NCBI GenBank assembly: GCA_017052515.1
Contig: JAFHKR010000039.1
Location: 1,054,001-1,118,000 of the forward strand
Length of the DNA: 64,000 nt
Source of the DNA: Fictibacillus nanhaiensis
GTDB lineage: Bacteria > Bacillota > Bacilli > Bacillales > Fictibacillaceae
Direction of reading: 5' to 3'
A model generated the notes under the pieces. The model had not been told where the DNA came from and made no database searches. It was given only the letters and a program-made list of their open reading frames with translations. A program made the translations under genes and the position numbers. Shown piece by piece: positions 1 through 8,036 of this stretch; the first letter of the stretch is position 1; every line of letters begins with the position of its first letter.

Positions 1-1798
1 ACGTGCGTGTGTCAGGATCCATAGTTGTTTCCCATAATTGATCAGCATTCATCTCACCTAGACCTTTATAGCGTTGAATGATGTAGCCTTTTCCGATCTT
101 TTTCTGTGCTTCTCTAAGTTCGTCTTCATCCCAGGCATATTCAATGACTTCCTTCTTACCAGTCCCTTTACTTACTTTGTAAAGTGGAGGAAGTGCGATG
201 AACACTTTTCCTTCTTCAATGAGCGGTTTCATGTAGCGATAGAAGAACGTCAGTAATAGAACTTGGATATGCGCTCCATCTGTATCTGCATCAGTCATGA
301 TTACAATCTTATCGTAGTTCACATCTTTTAATGTGAAATCAGAGCCCACTCCAGCTCCAATCGCATGAATGATCGTGTTGATTTCTTCGTTCTTGAAGAT
401 GTCAGCAAGCTTTGCTTTTTCTGTGTTGATAACTTTTCCTCGTAGCGGAAGGATCGCCTGAAATTTACGGTCACGTCCTTGCTTAGCAGAACCGCCAGCA
501 GAATCACCTTCGACAAGGTAGAGTTCGTTTCGTTCAGGATTCTTTGATGTAGCTGGCGTTAACTTACCGCTTAACATAGAATCCTTACGTTTGTTCTTTT
601 TACCGTTTCGAGCATCTTCGCGTGCTTTACGTGCTGCTTCTCGCGCTTGTGCGGCTTTAATACTTTTACGGATGAGCATTTCACTAATTGCAGGATTTTC
701 CTCAAGAAAATAAGCTAACTTAACCGCTACTACGGTATCTACAGCAGAACGTGCTTCACTCGTTCCTAATTTACTTTTCGTTTGCCCTTCGAATTGCAGG
801 AATTCTTCGGGAATACGAACAGAAACAACAGCTGTTAAACCTTCACGTATATCAGATCCATCTAAGTTCTTATCTTTTTCTTTTAACATGTTCGTTTTTC
901 GAGCGTATTCGTTGATGCTTCGAGTAATCGCCGTTTTTGCACCTGATTCATGCGTTCCACCGTCTTTTGTGCGCACGTTGTTTACGAACGATAATACATT
1001 TTCTGCATATCCATCGTTGTACTGAAACGCAAAATCCACTTCGATCTCGTTTTGTATACCTTCAAAACTCACAACAGTGTGCAGAGAGTCTTTATCTTCA
1101 TTCAAGTATTTTACGAACGCTTCAAGACCTGTATCAAACTGAAACTCGTCTTTTTCACCGTTACGTGCATCTTCAAGTACGATCTTGATTCCTTTTAACA
1201 AGAAAGCTGCTTCTCGTAATCGTTCGCTTAATGTTTCATAGTTATAGTTGATCGTAGAAAACATGGTTGAGTCTGGTTTAAAATGGACGGTCGTTCCAGA
1301 CTTCCGGGTATTTCCGATCACTTCTAGTGTTGTTACAGGCTTTCCGCCATTCTCAAAACGTTGACGATACGTCTTGCCGTCACGGTGGATCGTTACTTCC
1401 AACCATTCAGATAAGGCGTTTACTACGGATGCCCCGACACCATGCAATCCTCCAGATGTTTTGTATCCGCCTTGACCGAACTTACCACCCGCGTGAAGAA
1501 CTGTAAAAATGATTTCAGGAGTTGGTTTTCCGAGTTTGTGCATACCTGTTGGCATTCCACGCCCATCATCGGATACCGAAACACTATTGTCTTTGTGAAT
1601 TTTCACGTGTATGTAATCACCGAATCCGCCTAAAGCTTCATCAACAGCGTTATCTACAATCTCATAAACGAGGTGATGCAATCCTCTAGCATCCGTACTT
1701 CCAATATACATACCTGGACGCTTTCGAACGGCTTCTAAACCTTCGAGCACCTGTATGGCATCATCGTTATACTCCATTAATGACTTATTACTAGCCAA
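1..1798 (-). CDS. parE: DNA topoisomerase IV subunit B (partial)
   Basis: ATPase subunit of topoisomerase IV, which decatenates daughter chromosomes in the cytoplasm. The reading frame is open from a TTG start to the left edge, about 599 codons, so roughly the last 50 residues are missing (the family is near 650). Visible motifs are the N-terminal NDDAIQVLEGLEAV block with the GHKL ATP site following, the TOPRIM acidic motif EGDSAGGSAKQGRDR, PLRGKVINTEKA, the second acidic motif MTDADTDGAH, and RYKGLGEMNADQLWETTMDP near the edge. The TTG start is chosen because an AAAGGAG ribosome site sits 7 nt upstream; the first ATG is internal. parC would be expected beyond the left edge. The gene lies downstream of yneT, the same order as in Bacillus subtilis. 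GyrB is the only alternative; position next to yneT favours ParE. Confidence 0.96.
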   Translation of the reverse strand, partial: MASNKSLMEYNDDAIQVLEGLEAVRKRPGMYIGSTDARGLHHLVYEIVDNAVDEALGGFGDYIHVKIHKDNSVSVSDDGRGMPTGMHKLGKPTPEIIFTVLHAGGKFGQGGYKTSGGLHGVGASVVNALSEWLEVTIHRDGKTYRQRFENGGKPVTTLEVIGNTRKSGTTVHFKPDSTMFSTINYNYETLSERLREAAFLLKGIKIVLEDARNGEKDEFQFDTGLEAFVKYLNEDKDSLHTVVSFEGIQNEIEVDFAFQYNDGYAENVLSFVNNVRTKDGGTHESGAKTAITRSINEYARKTNMLKEKDKNLDGSDIREGLTAVVSVRIPEEFLQFEGQTKSKLGTSEARSAVDTVVAVKLAYFLEENPAISEMLIRKSIKAAQAREAARKAREDARNGKKNKRKDSMLSGKLTPATSKNPERNELYLVEGDSAGGSAKQGRDRKFQAILPLRGKVINTEKAKLADIFKNEEINTIIHAIGAGVGSDFTLKDVNYDKIVIMTDADTDGAHIQVLLLTFFYRYMKPLIEEGKVFIALPPLYKVSKGTGKKEVIEYAWDEDELREAQKKIGKGYIIQRYKGLGEMNADQLWETTMDPDTRT

Positions 1799-1972
1799 GT
1801 TGTGTTGCTCCTTTCGCGTTGCTGCAGTACTACTATAATAGCAGAACGTTTGTTTCTATACTACTGTTGTCTGTATATTCTCCTCTTATTTCTCGGTAAA
1901 TCGACTGAAAACCTTTAGTGTCGAAAAGAATATTTTTTAATAAAAAAGTGACATTTCTAGATAGCATGGGAA

Positions 1973-1998
1973 AACCACCCGTATGATTGCGGGTGGTT
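1973..1998 (-). terminator. Terminator after yneT
   Basis: Inverted repeat AACCACCC / GGGTGGTT with a 10-nt loop, starting 5 nt after the yneT stop codon and followed on the minus strand by a short T run. It separates yneT from parE, so parE probably also has its own promoter in the 170 bp that follow. Confidence 0.7.
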
Positions 1999-2003
1999 CA
2001 TTA

Positions 2004-2411
2004 CTACCGTATCATAGCATGTTCCACTTTAATGCACTTATCCATAATATAAGGAATCGTTGCACTTTGCAAAATCTCTTCTGCTTCTGCACTGTAAAGC
2101 CCTAATTGTGCCCAGAAGAAACCAGCTTTAATTTTTGCTGCAGATCGAGCAACCTCTGGCAAATACTCACTGCGTCTAAATACGTTGACAATATCAACGT
2201 GTCCTTCAATTTCTTCGAGCGTTGCAAACGCTTTTTGCCCTAAAACTTCTGAGACATTAGGATTTACGGGAATAATCTCGTAACCGGCATTCTGCATATA
2301 TTCTGAAACCATATAGGACGTGCGAAAAGGTTGATCAGATAGACCGACTACAGCAATACGTTTTCTTAATTTTAAAAGGTTCTGGATATCTTGTGTCGTT
2401 GCAGCTCCCAT
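2004..2411 (-). CDS. yneT: CoA-binding Rossmann-fold protein, YneT family
   Basis: A 135-residue single-domain CoA_binding protein, about the usual family length. The N-terminal segment KRIAVVGLSDQPFRTSYMV is the glycine-rich nucleotide-binding loop of the succinyl-CoA-synthetase-like CoA-binding fold, and VNPNVSEVLGQKAF is the typical second conserved block. No catalytic domain is attached, so a regulatory or CoA-sensing cytoplasmic role is likely but unproven. The start ATG has a perfect ribosome site (TAGGAGG, 6 nt spacing). It is followed by its own terminator and then parE, the gene order seen in Bacillus subtilis (yneT-parE-parC), which supports the assignment. The 239 bp upstream to the ypwA terminator presumably hold its promoter. 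Confidence 0.88.
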   Translation of the reverse strand: MGAATTQDIQNLLKLRKRIAVVGLSDQPFRTSYMVSEYMQNAGYEIIPVNPNVSEVLGQKAFATLEEIEGHVDIVNVFRRSEYLPEVARSAAKIKAGFFWAQLGLYSAEAEEILQSATIPYIMDKCIKVEHAMIR

Positions 2412-2598
2412 GTATATTTCCTCCTAGTGTCTTTTTATATAGTTTTAGACAAAATAAGTACAAATGAAACATTTTTATTAAGAATACTTGGGTAATACTC
2501 ACCCTTTGATGCAGAGTTAGTTGAATTTATACGATTATCATAATCTTGTTGCTACATCAAAAAGTATCCTTAAAACAGATTATACTTTCAGATTATGT

Positions 2599-2641
2599 AA
2601 AAAAACCGGCATTCTCGATATATAAATTCGAGTCCGCCGGT
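2599..2641 (-). terminator. Terminator after ypwA
   Basis: Long stem ACCGGC / GCCGGT with an inner CTCGA / TCGAG helix and small internal loop, followed on the minus strand by seven Ts. It begins 9 nt after the stop codon of the M32 carboxypeptidase gene. Confidence 0.88.
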
Positions 2642-2650
2642 AGGATGTAG

Positions 2651-4171
2651 TTAGTTCTCTAAGCGGTAAATATCAGTGTATTTCTTTTCGAAATAAGCGA
2701 TCAAATGATCAGGATTGAGTCCCTCACCTGTTACATCTTTTAAGATTTCAATCGGTTTCTTCATTTTTCCATATTGGTGAACGTTCTTCGTTAACCACTC
2801 TTTTATCGGCAGAAGGTTTCCAGATTCCATATGAGCATCAAAATCAGGTATATCCTTCAGCATTGCATTTTTTAGCTGTGCAGCATAAATATACCCGAGA
2901 GCATAGGATGGGAAGTAACCAAAGCTTCCGCCTGACCAATGTACATCCTGAAGCACACCTTCAGCATCATTCTTAGGTGTTACACCGATATACTCCTGCA
3001 TTTTCTCATTCCAGATTCTCGGAAGGTCCTTTACTTCGATCTCATCGTTAAACAAACCTTTTTCAATTTCATAACGAACAATAACATGAAGTGGGTATGT
3101 CATTTCATCAGCTTCGATACGAATAAGTGAAGGCTCTACCACGTTGATAGAACGATAAAAATCTTCAAGCTCTACACCGTTAAACTGTGAACCAGAAACT
3201 GTCTTAAGCATGTTGTACTGATTTTTCCAGAATCCGAAGTGACGACCTACAAAGTTTTCCCAGAACAGAGATTGAGACTCGTGAATGCCCATAGATGTAC
3301 CTGTAGCAAGGGGTGTCCCAACTAATTCATCTGAAATATTTTGCTCATAAAGTGCATGTCCACCTTCATGGATGGTTCCGAATACAGCCGTACGGAAATC
3401 ATTCTCGTCATACTTTGTTGTTACACGAACGTCTCCAGGATTCAATCCGATCGCAAACGGATGAACGGTTTCATCCAAACGACCTGAATCGAAATCATAA
3501 CCCATGTCTTTTAAAACATGTAAACTGAAATCTTTTTGTTTTTCTTTCGGAAAATGCTCGAATAAAAACTTTGTATCAGGTTGACCTGCATCTTTTACTT
3601 TCTGAAGCAATGGTACGATTCGATCGCGTAGTTTTGAGAAGGTCTCATCTAAAATCTCAACAGTAACTCCTGGCTCATACATATCTAGAAGTGTATTGTA
3701 CTTATTCCCTTCATAGCCCCAATAACCGATAAACTTCTTATTGAAATCAACAAGCTTTTCTAAATAAGGCTGAAATAAAGAGAAGTCTGATGCGTTCTTC
3801 GCTTCTTCCCACACAGTTTCTGCTTTAGATTGTAAAATGACATACTCTTTAAATTCTGCTGGAGGAATCTTTGCATTACGCTCGTAATCTTTTTTTACTT
3901 CCTCAAGCGTCTTCTTCGTAACATCAGACAGAGAGTCCTGTATATCTGACTTAGAAAGTTCTTCGATGTAATTCTTCATTTCTTCAGACGTAGACATTGC
4001 AAATACATCAGATGATAATGTTCCGATTACTTCAGAACGTTGTTCAACACCTTTTTTAGGTGCGCCTGTGCGAAGATCCCAATACATGAGGCCGATTGCT
4101 TCGTTGATGTGGACCATTTTTTTCACATAATCTAAGAATTCTTTTTCAACAGTTACTTTTGTTTGTGTCAT
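2651..4171 (-). CDS. ypwA: M32 family metallocarboxypeptidase (YpwA)
   Basis: Zinc-dependent carboxypeptidase (thermostable carboxypeptidase 1/Taq family) that trims C-terminal residues of peptides in the cytoplasm. At 506 residues it matches the family length of about 500. The catalytic motif HEGGH is at residues 268-272 and the family block MYWDLRTGAPKKG lies near residues 29-41; DETVHPFAIGLNPGDVR and SQSLFWENFVGR are further family blocks. The ATG at 4171 is preferred because an AAGGG ribosome site lies 12 nt upstream; an in-frame ATG at 4183 would directly abut that site. It sits upstream of no other gene in its direction and ends in a strong terminator. ypwA neighbours ypsC in Bacillus subtilis too, which supports the name. 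Confidence 0.93.
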   Translation of the reverse strand: MTQTKVTVEKEFLDYVKKMVHINEAIGLMYWDLRTGAPKKGVEQRSEVIGTLSSDVFAMSTSEEMKNYIEELSKSDIQDSLSDVTKKTLEEVKKDYERNAKIPPAEFKEYVILQSKAETVWEEAKNASDFSLFQPYLEKLVDFNKKFIGYWGYEGNKYNTLLDMYEPGVTVEILDETFSKLRDRIVPLLQKVKDAGQPDTKFLFEHFPKEKQKDFSLHVLKDMGYDFDSGRLDETVHPFAIGLNPGDVRVTTKYDENDFRTAVFGTIHEGGHALYEQNISDELVGTPLATGTSMGIHESQSLFWENFVGRHFGFWKNQYNMLKTVSGSQFNGVELEDFYRSINVVEPSLIRIEADEMTYPLHVIVRYEIEKGLFNDEIEVKDLPRIWNEKMQEYIGVTPKNDAEGVLQDVHWSGGSFGYFPSYALGYIYAAQLKNAMLKDIPDFDAHMESGNLLPIKEWLTKNVHQYGKMKKPIEILKDVTGEGLNPDHLIAYFEKKYTDIYRLEN

Positions 4172-4266
4172 TTTTTGCTTCATCCCTTCACGGTTTCATT
4201 AAAAACATACCGCTATATGAATTCGTGACGCAATAAAAAAGTCCTGCTGGTCTATTTTATTTTTTT

Positions 4267-4446
4267 CTAAAATTCTTCCTTGAATAGTTCTGCATAAGCA
4301 GCGAAGGACGGATCAATATTGTTTACGTGACCAATCGATTGATGAAGGACACTTTGAATTTCGGCTTTATGATGATCTTCCAGATGTGGTTGTAGGTTCT
4401 GTAATGCCTTTTGAATGCTATCTAAATGGCTAAATTGAGCGTACAT
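4267..4446 (-). CDS. Small hypothetical protein, 59 residues
   Basis: A 59-residue open frame with ATG start, preceded 8 nt upstream by AGGCAGG. The product is polar and helical-looking, with segments HLDSIQKALQNLQPHLEDHH and FAAYAELFKEEF, no signal peptide and no membrane segment. It lies between ypwA and the ypsC 3' repeat element, reading the same way as both. I do not recognise the family. Codon use looks ordinary and the frame reads like a real small soluble protein, but no motif proves it. Confidence 0.5.
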   Translation of the reverse strand: MYAQFSHLDSIQKALQNLQPHLEDHHKAEIQSVLHQSIGHVNNIDPSFAAYAELFKEEF

Positions 4447-4696
4447 AGAAATAACCTGCCTTTGATTTAATGGATAGGCATAGTATGTACGCGTTTATAA
4501 GGTCTTTAAACTTTGTTTCAGCAATTGGTGGTGAAGTCTTTATAAAAGTTGAACAATGTAGCAGCGAGTAAGTGTAGTTTTATAAAATTTAGTTCGAAAT
4601 GGTTAATTCCCAATGTTTTTTGAATAAAAAGATCTTAATTATGTACGGTACGTGAAATTATAATTGTTTCAATGCTTCTATTTGTGCGATTCATAC

Positions 4697-4730
4697 CAAA
4701 AAAGGCTGACTTTTTGATTGAGTCAGCCTT
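4697..4730 (-). terminator. Terminator closing the ypsC 3' repeat element
   Basis: Perfect 10-bp stem AAGGCTGACT / AGTCAGCCTT followed on the minus strand by a run of Ts. It lies about 170 nt beyond the ypsC stop codon, directly after the 21-nt repeat array, so the array would be transcribed as the ypsC 3' UTR. Confidence 0.85.
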
Positions 4731-4739
4731 CCTTATCGT

Positions 4740-4866
4740 TTATGGGGATGAATCCAAAAGTTTTCTCCTTGAATCCATAAATTTAATAGCTCAATCCACG
4801 AGTTTTGCTTCTCAATCCACAAATTTCGGGCTTTTATCCGCGAGTCTACAATCTTCGACACTCAAC
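4740..4866 (-). repeat. 21-nt-period intergenic repeat element, copy 1
   Basis: Read on the minus strand after the ypsC stop, the element starts with TGTCGAAGATTGTAGACTCG and continues as five units spaced exactly 21 nt. The unit core ATCC[A/G] (plus strand) is at 4752, 4773, 4794, 4815 and 4836. The unit is TGGATTnAnnnnnnAAAyTyG, alternating between AAATTTG-like and AAACTCG-like ends, and the array runs into the hairpin at 4697-4730. An open frame across it on the plus strand gives a 7-residue-repeat peptide with low-complexity STSF/STNF segments; this is taken as an artefact of 21-nt periodicity. The rest of 4447-4740 shows nothing else I can assign beyond the probable promoter of the small ORF. 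Confidence 0.85.
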
Positions 4867-4899
4867 GGGCACCCATACCATAATTACATAACGCACTCA

Positions 4900-6048
4900 T
4901 CAGTTCTGGTGCTGTCTAGGCGGACGTTTTCCAAAGTATTGATAATAGTCCGTCTTCAAATCTCCGTTATATAGCTTACGTTTTTTTGTTGCTGAACGGC
5001 CATAATATTCTTCAAATTTTTCATTAGAAGTAATCACGTAAACACTCCATGTATCATACGGTTTCATTGCCATGCCTAGGTCGCGATACATTTGAGCTAC
5101 TTCTTCTCTCTCACCAAGTCGCTCTCCGTAAGGTGGATTCGTTACAAGACATCCGTAATCTTTTCTAGTCGTAAAATCGCGAACTTGCATCTGTTTAAAC
5201 GTGATAAAATCCTCGAATCCAGCTTCGTTTGCATTATTCTTGGACAGTTCGATCATCTTATGATCAATATCAGATCCTTGAATCTCTAAAGGTAGATCGT
5301 ATTTCGCCACATCTTGAGCTTCTCCTACAGCCTCATACCAAACCTTTTTGTCGATCCAGTTCCATTTCTCTGAAGCAAACTCGCGATTTAATCCAGGCGC
5401 GATGTTTTGTCCAATCATTGCAGCTTCAATCGGCAATGTACCAGATCCACAGAAAGGATCTGCGAAAGGCTTATCAGGTGTCCAATTTGTTAGCATGATT
5501 AGCGCTGCAGCCATCGTTTCTTTAATCGGCGCACCAGAATGTAACTCACGGTATCCACGCTTGTGTAGACCAGTACCGCTCGTATCAAGCGTTAATGTTG
5601 CGATATCTTTATGAATCGCAACCTCAATTCGATACAAAGCCCCGTCCTCTGGAAACCACGTTTTGCGGTTATACGCCGTTTTTAAGTTATCAACCACTGC
5701 TTTTTTCACGATTGCTTGACAGTCAGATACAGAAAATAGCTTAGATTTTACAGACCGGCCGATTACAGGAAACTCGCCATCCTCAGGAATAAAATCAGCC
5801 CATGGAAGTGCTTTTGTTTGTTCAAAAAGTTCATCAAACGTCTCCGCTTTAAACTCGCCAACTACTAATTTCACGCGATCTGCCGTTCTTAGCCATAAGT
5901 TAGCTTTTACTAACGTTTTTTCATCACCATCAAAATAAACTTTACCATTTTCAACCTTCACATTTTCAAAACCTAGCGCGCGAACTTCATTGGCTACTAG
6001 CGCTTCTAATCCCATAGCCGCTGTTGCCAGCAGTCGTAATTGTGTCAT
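4900..6048 (-). CDS. ypsC: THUMP-domain 23S rRNA (guanine-N2) methyltransferase, RlmL/YpsC family
   Basis: S-adenosylmethionine-dependent class I methyltransferase acting on 23S rRNA (RlmL N-terminal-module family, often called YpsC in bacilli). The 382-residue protein carries an N-terminal THUMP RNA-binding domain (about residues 45-155) and a C-terminal UPF0020 catalytic domain. Motif I is DPFCGSGTLPIEAA near residue 195; the catalytic NPPY motif occurs as TNPPYGERLG near residue 310. The ATG at 6048 follows a TTAAGGAG site at 8 nt. The gene stands between ypwA and rnpB as in Bacillus subtilis. Its 3' UTR carries a 21-nt repeat element. Exact target nucleotide is inferred from the family only. 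Confidence 0.93.
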   Translation of the reverse strand: MTQLRLLATAAMGLEALVANEVRALGFENVKVENGKVYFDGDEKTLVKANLWLRTADRVKLVVGEFKAETFDELFEQTKALPWADFIPEDGEFPVIGRSVKSKLFSVSDCQAIVKKAVVDNLKTAYNRKTWFPEDGALYRIEVAIHKDIATLTLDTSGTGLHKRGYRELHSGAPIKETMAAALIMLTNWTPDKPFADPFCGSGTLPIEAAMIGQNIAPGLNREFASEKWNWIDKKVWYEAVGEAQDVAKYDLPLEIQGSDIDHKMIELSKNNANEAGFEDFITFKQMQVRDFTTRKDYGCLVTNPPYGERLGEREEVAQMYRDLGMAMKPYDTWSVYVITSNEKFEEYYGRSATKKRKLYNGDLKTDYYQYFGKRPPRQHQN

Positions 6049-6123
6049 AATATGAACTCCTTAACTTCATCGATTCGTATAACAATAAGTATACCCTTAT
6101 TTTACGGCACTTTTTTATGTAAA

Positions 6124-6149
6124 TAGAAAAAGCCCCGGTAAACGGGGCC
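6124..6149 (-). terminator. rnpB terminator
   Basis: GC-rich hairpin GCCCCG / CGGGGC with a 5-nt loop and a T run on the minus strand, about 20 nt past the 3' end of the RNase P RNA. Confidence 0.92.
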
Positions 6150-6167
6150 CTCATTCAGCTTTAATTT

Positions 6168-6602
6168 AGGTACCAATAACGTTCTGTAAGCCATGTTCTG
6201 TTCCTTAGTACTACAAACGGCTGGTAGCCTCGTACACCGGTGGTAATCATCTATCTACAAAAAGCCTTGGCTTCTTGTTCTCCCAATCGTTCAATTCCGA
6301 AATGGGAAACTCCCCTACCATAATTTGGGTTTCTCGCTCGTGGGGTTTACCGCGTTCCACTCCCTTTGTTTCCATCGGGACTACGTCACTGTGGCACTTT
6401 CAAGGTATTAACACCATATCCATAGGACTTAGGTGCGTTCCCTGCCGTTAGTCCAGTAAGCTTTATTCAAGCAAACCAATCTACCCTGGCTTATTTTTTG
6501 GCCAGGCACGATCATTACGGTCATCTCAGATCCGTGCGAGCATGGACTTTCCTCTAAACCTGAAAATTCAGATCCAGCGATTACCCGAACGCTATTGATT
6601 TA
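6168..6602 (-). ncRNA. rnpB: RNase P RNA, Bacillus-type (class B)
   Basis: Catalytic RNA of ribonuclease P, which removes tRNA 5' leaders. On the minus strand the diagnostic blocks appear in order: GCGTTCGGGTAATCGCTG at the 5' end, GAGGAAAGTCCATGCTCGCAC (CR-I), CTTGAAAGTGCCACAGTGACG, GTGGAACGCGGTAAACCCC, GAGCGAGAAACCCAAATT, TAGATAGATGATTACC and ATGGCTTACAGAACG at the 3' end. Helix P1 forms between CAATAGCGTTC and GAACGTTATTG, which fixes both ends to within a few bases. Length is about 430 nt, in the range of class B RNAs. It lies between gpsB and ypsC, its conserved position in bacilli. Promoter and terminator are both clear. Confidence 0.97.
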
Positions 6603-6621
6603 AGTTTTAAAAGCAAGATTC

Positions 6622-6650
6622 ATTATAGCATGCTGAATGTAGAAAAACAA
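6622..6650 (-). promoter_or_regulatory. Sigma-A promoter of rnpB
   Basis: TTGTTT (6645-6650), 17-nt spacer, TATAAT (6622-6627) on the minus strand, about 20 nt upstream of the RNase P RNA 5' end. Confidence 0.88.
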
Positions 6651-6667
6651 ATGGATAATTACTGGAA

Positions 6668-6982
6668 TCAATCGTACAGTTTACTGCCAAAAACATGTTT
6701 TTCCAAGTTAGACAAACGCTGAAGAATATCGGAGTTCGTCGTGCTTGAAGTTACTGCAGACATTCTGCGTGTTTGCTGATGATCAGTAGAACTTTGAGCT
6801 TCTTTACGCAGTCGATTGTTTTCTTGTACAACTGCATCATACTCTTTTTGAAAATTTTCATAATCCTTAATGATAAGGTCTAAAAATTTGTCTACCTCGT
6901 CTTGATCATAGCCACGAAAGCCTTGTTTAAAGTCTTTTTCTAAAATTTCTTTCGCCGTTAAATGAAAACGCTGTTCACTCAT
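6668..6982 (-). CDS. gpsB: Cell division/peptidoglycan coordination protein GpsB
   Basis: DivIVA-like membrane-associated coiled-coil protein that coordinates penicillin-binding protein 1 shuttling between division site and side wall. The 104-residue product shows the DivIVA N-terminal domain (LTAKEILEKDFKQGFRGYDQ then DEVDKFLDLIIKDY), a coiled coil through the EYDAVVQENNRLRKEAQ region, a linker rich in S/T, and the short C-terminal trimerisation segment ILQRLSNLEKHVFGSKL. The start at 6982 is chosen for its GAGGTGA ribosome site; an in-frame extension of 20 codons upstream has none. Genomic place between rnpB and ypsA matches Bacillus subtilis. Confidence 0.96.
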   Translation of the reverse strand: MSEQRFHLTAKEILEKDFKQGFRGYDQDEVDKFLDLIIKDYENFQKEYDAVVQENNRLRKEAQSSTDHQQTRRMSAVTSSTTNSDILQRLSNLEKHVFGSKLYD

Positions 6983-7064
6983 GTGAATCACCTCACACAA
7001 AGATTCTAAAATTATTTTTTCACTACCTGACCTAAATGTCAATTTTTTTCGACTTTAGATTCAT

Positions 7065-7625
7065 TTATTCATTACGATTGTATTGTTCTTCTTGTACAAG
7101 AACATCCAAGTCATAAGGAGTAATATAAAATATTTCGTACGAATTGTCCATTTCCTGCTTTTGTTTGGCTGCATCCAAATAATACTTCGGAGAACCATCT
7201 TTTTCTTCGTCATAAAGAAGCAAGACAGCATCGCTTTTTTGGACAAGAAACTGATTTTTAACTCGAAGCTGCCCTGGCGACTCGTAAGGCTTACGACTTA
7301 CTGAATCAACAAAATCTGCTCCCGCTAAAATTTCATGATATTTTTCCTGCACATTTTCCTTCCACCGTGCTTCTTGTTCTAAAAACGGCGTAAGGACAGC
7401 TAGTTTTAATTCGGGAAATTCTGTTTGTAGTTCAAATACCACTTCTGCAGCCCACATCTCTACACCAGGCTGGCCACTAATGATCACCCACTCTAAACCT
7501 TCATCTAGAAGTGAGACTAACTTTTGACCAATTGCTTTCTTGATGTAGTATACCCCTTCGTGTTTGTCACTAAATATACCAAGTTCATGAGCTTTATAGC
7601 CACTAACAAGCAGTGTTTGAAGCAT
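7065..7625 (-). CDS. ypsA: YpsA family protein (DUF1273, SLOG superfamily)
   Basis: A 186-residue DUF1273 protein of the SLOG nucleotide-binding superfamily. In Bacillus subtilis and Staphylococcus aureus YpsA affects cell division; the molecular ligand is unknown. Visible are the N-terminal LLVSGYKAHELGIF block, GLEWVIISGQPGVEMWAAEV in the middle (glycine-rich nucleotide-binding turn) and VQKSDAVLLLYDEEKDGSPK near the C-terminus, all typical. The ATG at 7625 has a perfect AGGAGGT site 8 nt away, so a 10-codon longer in-frame start is rejected. It lies just upstream of gpsB, as in Bacillus subtilis, consistent with a shared division role. Confidence 0.92.
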   Translation of the reverse strand: MLQTLLVSGYKAHELGIFSDKHEGVYYIKKAIGQKLVSLLDEGLEWVIISGQPGVEMWAAEVVFELQTEFPELKLAVLTPFLEQEARWKENVQEKYHEILAGADFVDSVSRKPYESPGQLRVKNQFLVQKSDAVLLLYDEEKDGSPKYYLDAAKQKQEMDNSYEIFYITPYDLDVLVQEEQYNRNE

Positions 7626-7645
7626 GGGAAAATACCTCCTATTAA

Positions 7646-7676
7646 TGAAAAACACCCGGCTCTGTCTATAGCCGGG
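7646..7676 (-). terminator. Terminator between the 30-residue ORF and ypsA
   Basis: Stem CCCGGCT / AGCCGGG with a short T run on the minus strand. It begins a few bases after the stop codon of the small membrane ORF and ends just before the ypsA ribosome site, so it may attenuate read-through into ypsA. Confidence 0.75.
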
Positions 7677-7682
7677 GCTTCA

Positions 7683-7775
7683 TTAAAAGTTTTGTGTTGT
7701 GTGACTGATTTGATTGCCAATCATTACTGTTAACCCGACGATTACAAAAAATAGAACAACAATCCACTGCTTCAC
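7683..7775 (-). CDS. Putative 30-residue membrane microprotein
   Basis: GTG-initiated frame of 30 codons with a GGAGAG ribosome site 7 nt upstream. The product is a short basic/polar start (MKQW), one hydrophobic helix IVVLFFVIVGLTVMIG and a hydrophilic tail NQISHTTQNF, so it would be a single-pass membrane peptide. It is followed immediately by a hairpin terminator. I do not recognise a family. The presence of ribosome site, start, helix and terminator in 120 bp argues that it is real; the upstream 260 bp (7776-8036) hold no other feature I can name. Confidence 0.5.
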   Translation of the reverse strand: MKQWIVVLFFVIVGLTVMIGNQISHTTQNF

Positions 7776-8036
7776 TTACCATCTCTCCATAGCTTAAATT
7801 ATATATTTCCCTTTTCAACATTTCGGTTATTGCGCGAAAACAATCGAACGCTCTAGAAATTTGACGAAAACACAGTAGAAATATGGGTTTTCATGGCGTT
7901 TTTTGCGCTTACCCGGGCAATAAAAATGGGGGGAATTTATTTTCTTAAGAACATTTTCAGGTCCTCTTATATTTTACAAAAAACAAAGCCAATTGAGAAG
8001 AGATATTTTGCAAGAATTCATAAATTTGACGGATTT

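Noticed and set aside
937-1633. ORFs opposite parE
   Set aside because: Antisense shadows of a highly conserved coding frame.
4672-4974. Plus-strand ORF of 100 codons with STSF/STNF 7-residue repeats
   Set aside because: It overlies the 21-nt repeat element and runs into the ypsC 3' end on the opposite strand; the peptide periodicity is a by-product of a 21-nt DNA period and there is no ribosome site.
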